64,000 nt of DNA from Butyrivibrio sp. NC2007 (GTDB lineage: Bacteria > Bacillota > Clostridia > Lachnospirales > Lachnospiraceae). Under the pieces are notes generated by a model. It worked only from the letters and a program-made list of their open reading frames with translations. It was not told the origin of the DNA and did no database searches. Below, one piece after another: positions 63,498 to 64,000 of the stretch. The stretch lies in NCBI RefSeq assembly GCF_000421405.1, contig NZ_ATWY01000002.1, forward strand, positions 124,001-188,000. Reading direction: 5' to 3'. The translations under genes and the position numbers were made by a program. The first letter of the stretch is position 1. Every line of letters begins with the position of its first letter.

Positions 63498-64000
63498 TTA
63501 GCTGTCAGCGCCCATATTTTTCCTGTATTCACTGGGCGATACGCCAACTATTGCCTTAAAGCTCTTCATGAAATGTTTCTCATTATCATATCCAACTCTT
63601 GCGGATATTTCGTTTACTTTAAGAGGTGTTGTAGCAAGGAGCTTTTTCGCTTCTCCGATTCTCAGATCTCTTACAAATCCCACAAAATTGGTTCCGGTAT
63701 AATTCTTAAATGCCGACGAGAACAGCGAATAATTCATTGATACTTCGTTGGATACCACTGCCATGTTGATGTCGGTCTTATAATTTTCCTTGATATAATT
63801 TATTGCTTCCTGAATCTTAAGTCTTGTCTGATCTGCGCCATCAGGCTGCTGGTGCTCTGCTGATGCCCTTCTCGCAAAATCCATAAAGCACTGTCTGTAG
63901 TCCTCGATGGTCAGAAATGAAAACGGCATAAGCAGCTCCGAGTCAACTTCCTTCTGATATACCTTAAGATATTCAGCTGCAAACTCATCCATGGCAGACC
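63498..64000 (-). CDS. AraC-family transcription regulator, N-terminus outside window
   Basis: The visible ~167 residues end in a double helix-turn-helix of AraC type: KIQEAINYIKENYKTDINMAVVS, then SYSLF-like region (MNYSLFSSAFKNYTGTNF) and the second HTH with VNEISARVGYDNEKHFMKSF, closing with GVSPSEYRKNM. The frame stays open to the window edge, so the sensor or receiver part is missing; a YesN-type response regulator is possible. It is 134 bp upstream of the GH16 gene in the same direction, suggesting it controls that gene. Confidence 0.85.
   Translation of the reverse strand, partial: SAMDEFAAEYLKVYQKEVDSELLMPFSFLTIEDYRQCFMDFARRASAEHQQPDGADQTRLKIQEAINYIKENYKTDINMAVVSNEVSMNYSLFSSAFKNYTGTNFVGFVRDLRIGEAKKLLATTPLKVNEISARVGYDNEKHFMKSFKAIVGVSPSEYRKNMGADS

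Overview
The window looks like a chromosomal segment of a Lachnospiraceae bacterium, most likely Butyrivibrio or a close rumen/gut relative. This is inferred from a moderate-to-low GC Gram-positive gene style (strong GGAGG ribosome sites, a T-box leader, many lipoproteins), a polysaccharide-degrading repertoire (GH3, GH94, GH16, GH53), and a GH3 beta-glucosidase with swapped domain order, as in the published B. fibrisolvens enzyme. All but four of the 42 coding loci lie on the minus strand. No tRNA, insertion sequence or CRISPR array was seen.

Layout. 1-3767: housekeeping run ychF-lgt-aroE/aroK fusion-queH (queH cut by the window edge). 3760-6275: a chemoreceptor gene, a broken gene and short direct repeats, bounded by two ~100-bp direct copies of the ychF start region; this looks like an old insertion or duplication. 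6372-10173: a MATE transporter fused to an anti-sigma-type ATPase domain, a 41-codon peptide gene with its own terminator, and a second chemoreceptor. 10361-12974: a small membrane protein and a large double-HTH regulator. 12997-28275: a tight eight-gene unit of three lipoproteins, two zinc-ribbon membrane proteins and three giant (~1,150-1,230 aa) paralogous exported proteins. I recognise no known system here, and it is the best candidate for an undescribed envelope machine. 28468-33182: trpD-trpC-trpF-trpB-trpA behind a tryptophan T-box leader and a near-consensus promoter; trpE and trpG are absent. 33190-41688: an old-yellow-enzyme-type reductase, a patatin lipase, a small gene split by a -1 frameshift at a classic slippery heptamer, a secreted protein, a GT-C-type membrane glycosyltransferase, a DUF5722-like secreted glycosidase and truA. 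41714-49953: two phosphorylase-family proteins and the permuted GH3, probably an intracellular beta-glucan oligosaccharide pathway. 50048-53322: RNase P RNA, then an ECF sigma/anti-sigma/VWA-lipoprotein stress unit. 53574-54287: an exported trypsin-like protease. 54816-63363: two very large secreted glycanases (GH53 galactanase, GH16 beta-glucanase) sharing an unusual C-terminal cationic amphipathic tail. 63498-64000: the C-terminal part of an AraC-type regulator upstream of the GH16 gene.

How it may fit together: the GH16 and GH53 enzymes would cut beta-glucan and pectic galactan at the cell surface, probably held there by the shared tail. Imported beta-gluco-oligosaccharides could then be phosphorolysed or hydrolysed by the GH94-like and GH3 enzymes. 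The eight-gene unit appears to build an envelope complex of unknown purpose. Family calls come from motif recognition by eye; no database search was run.
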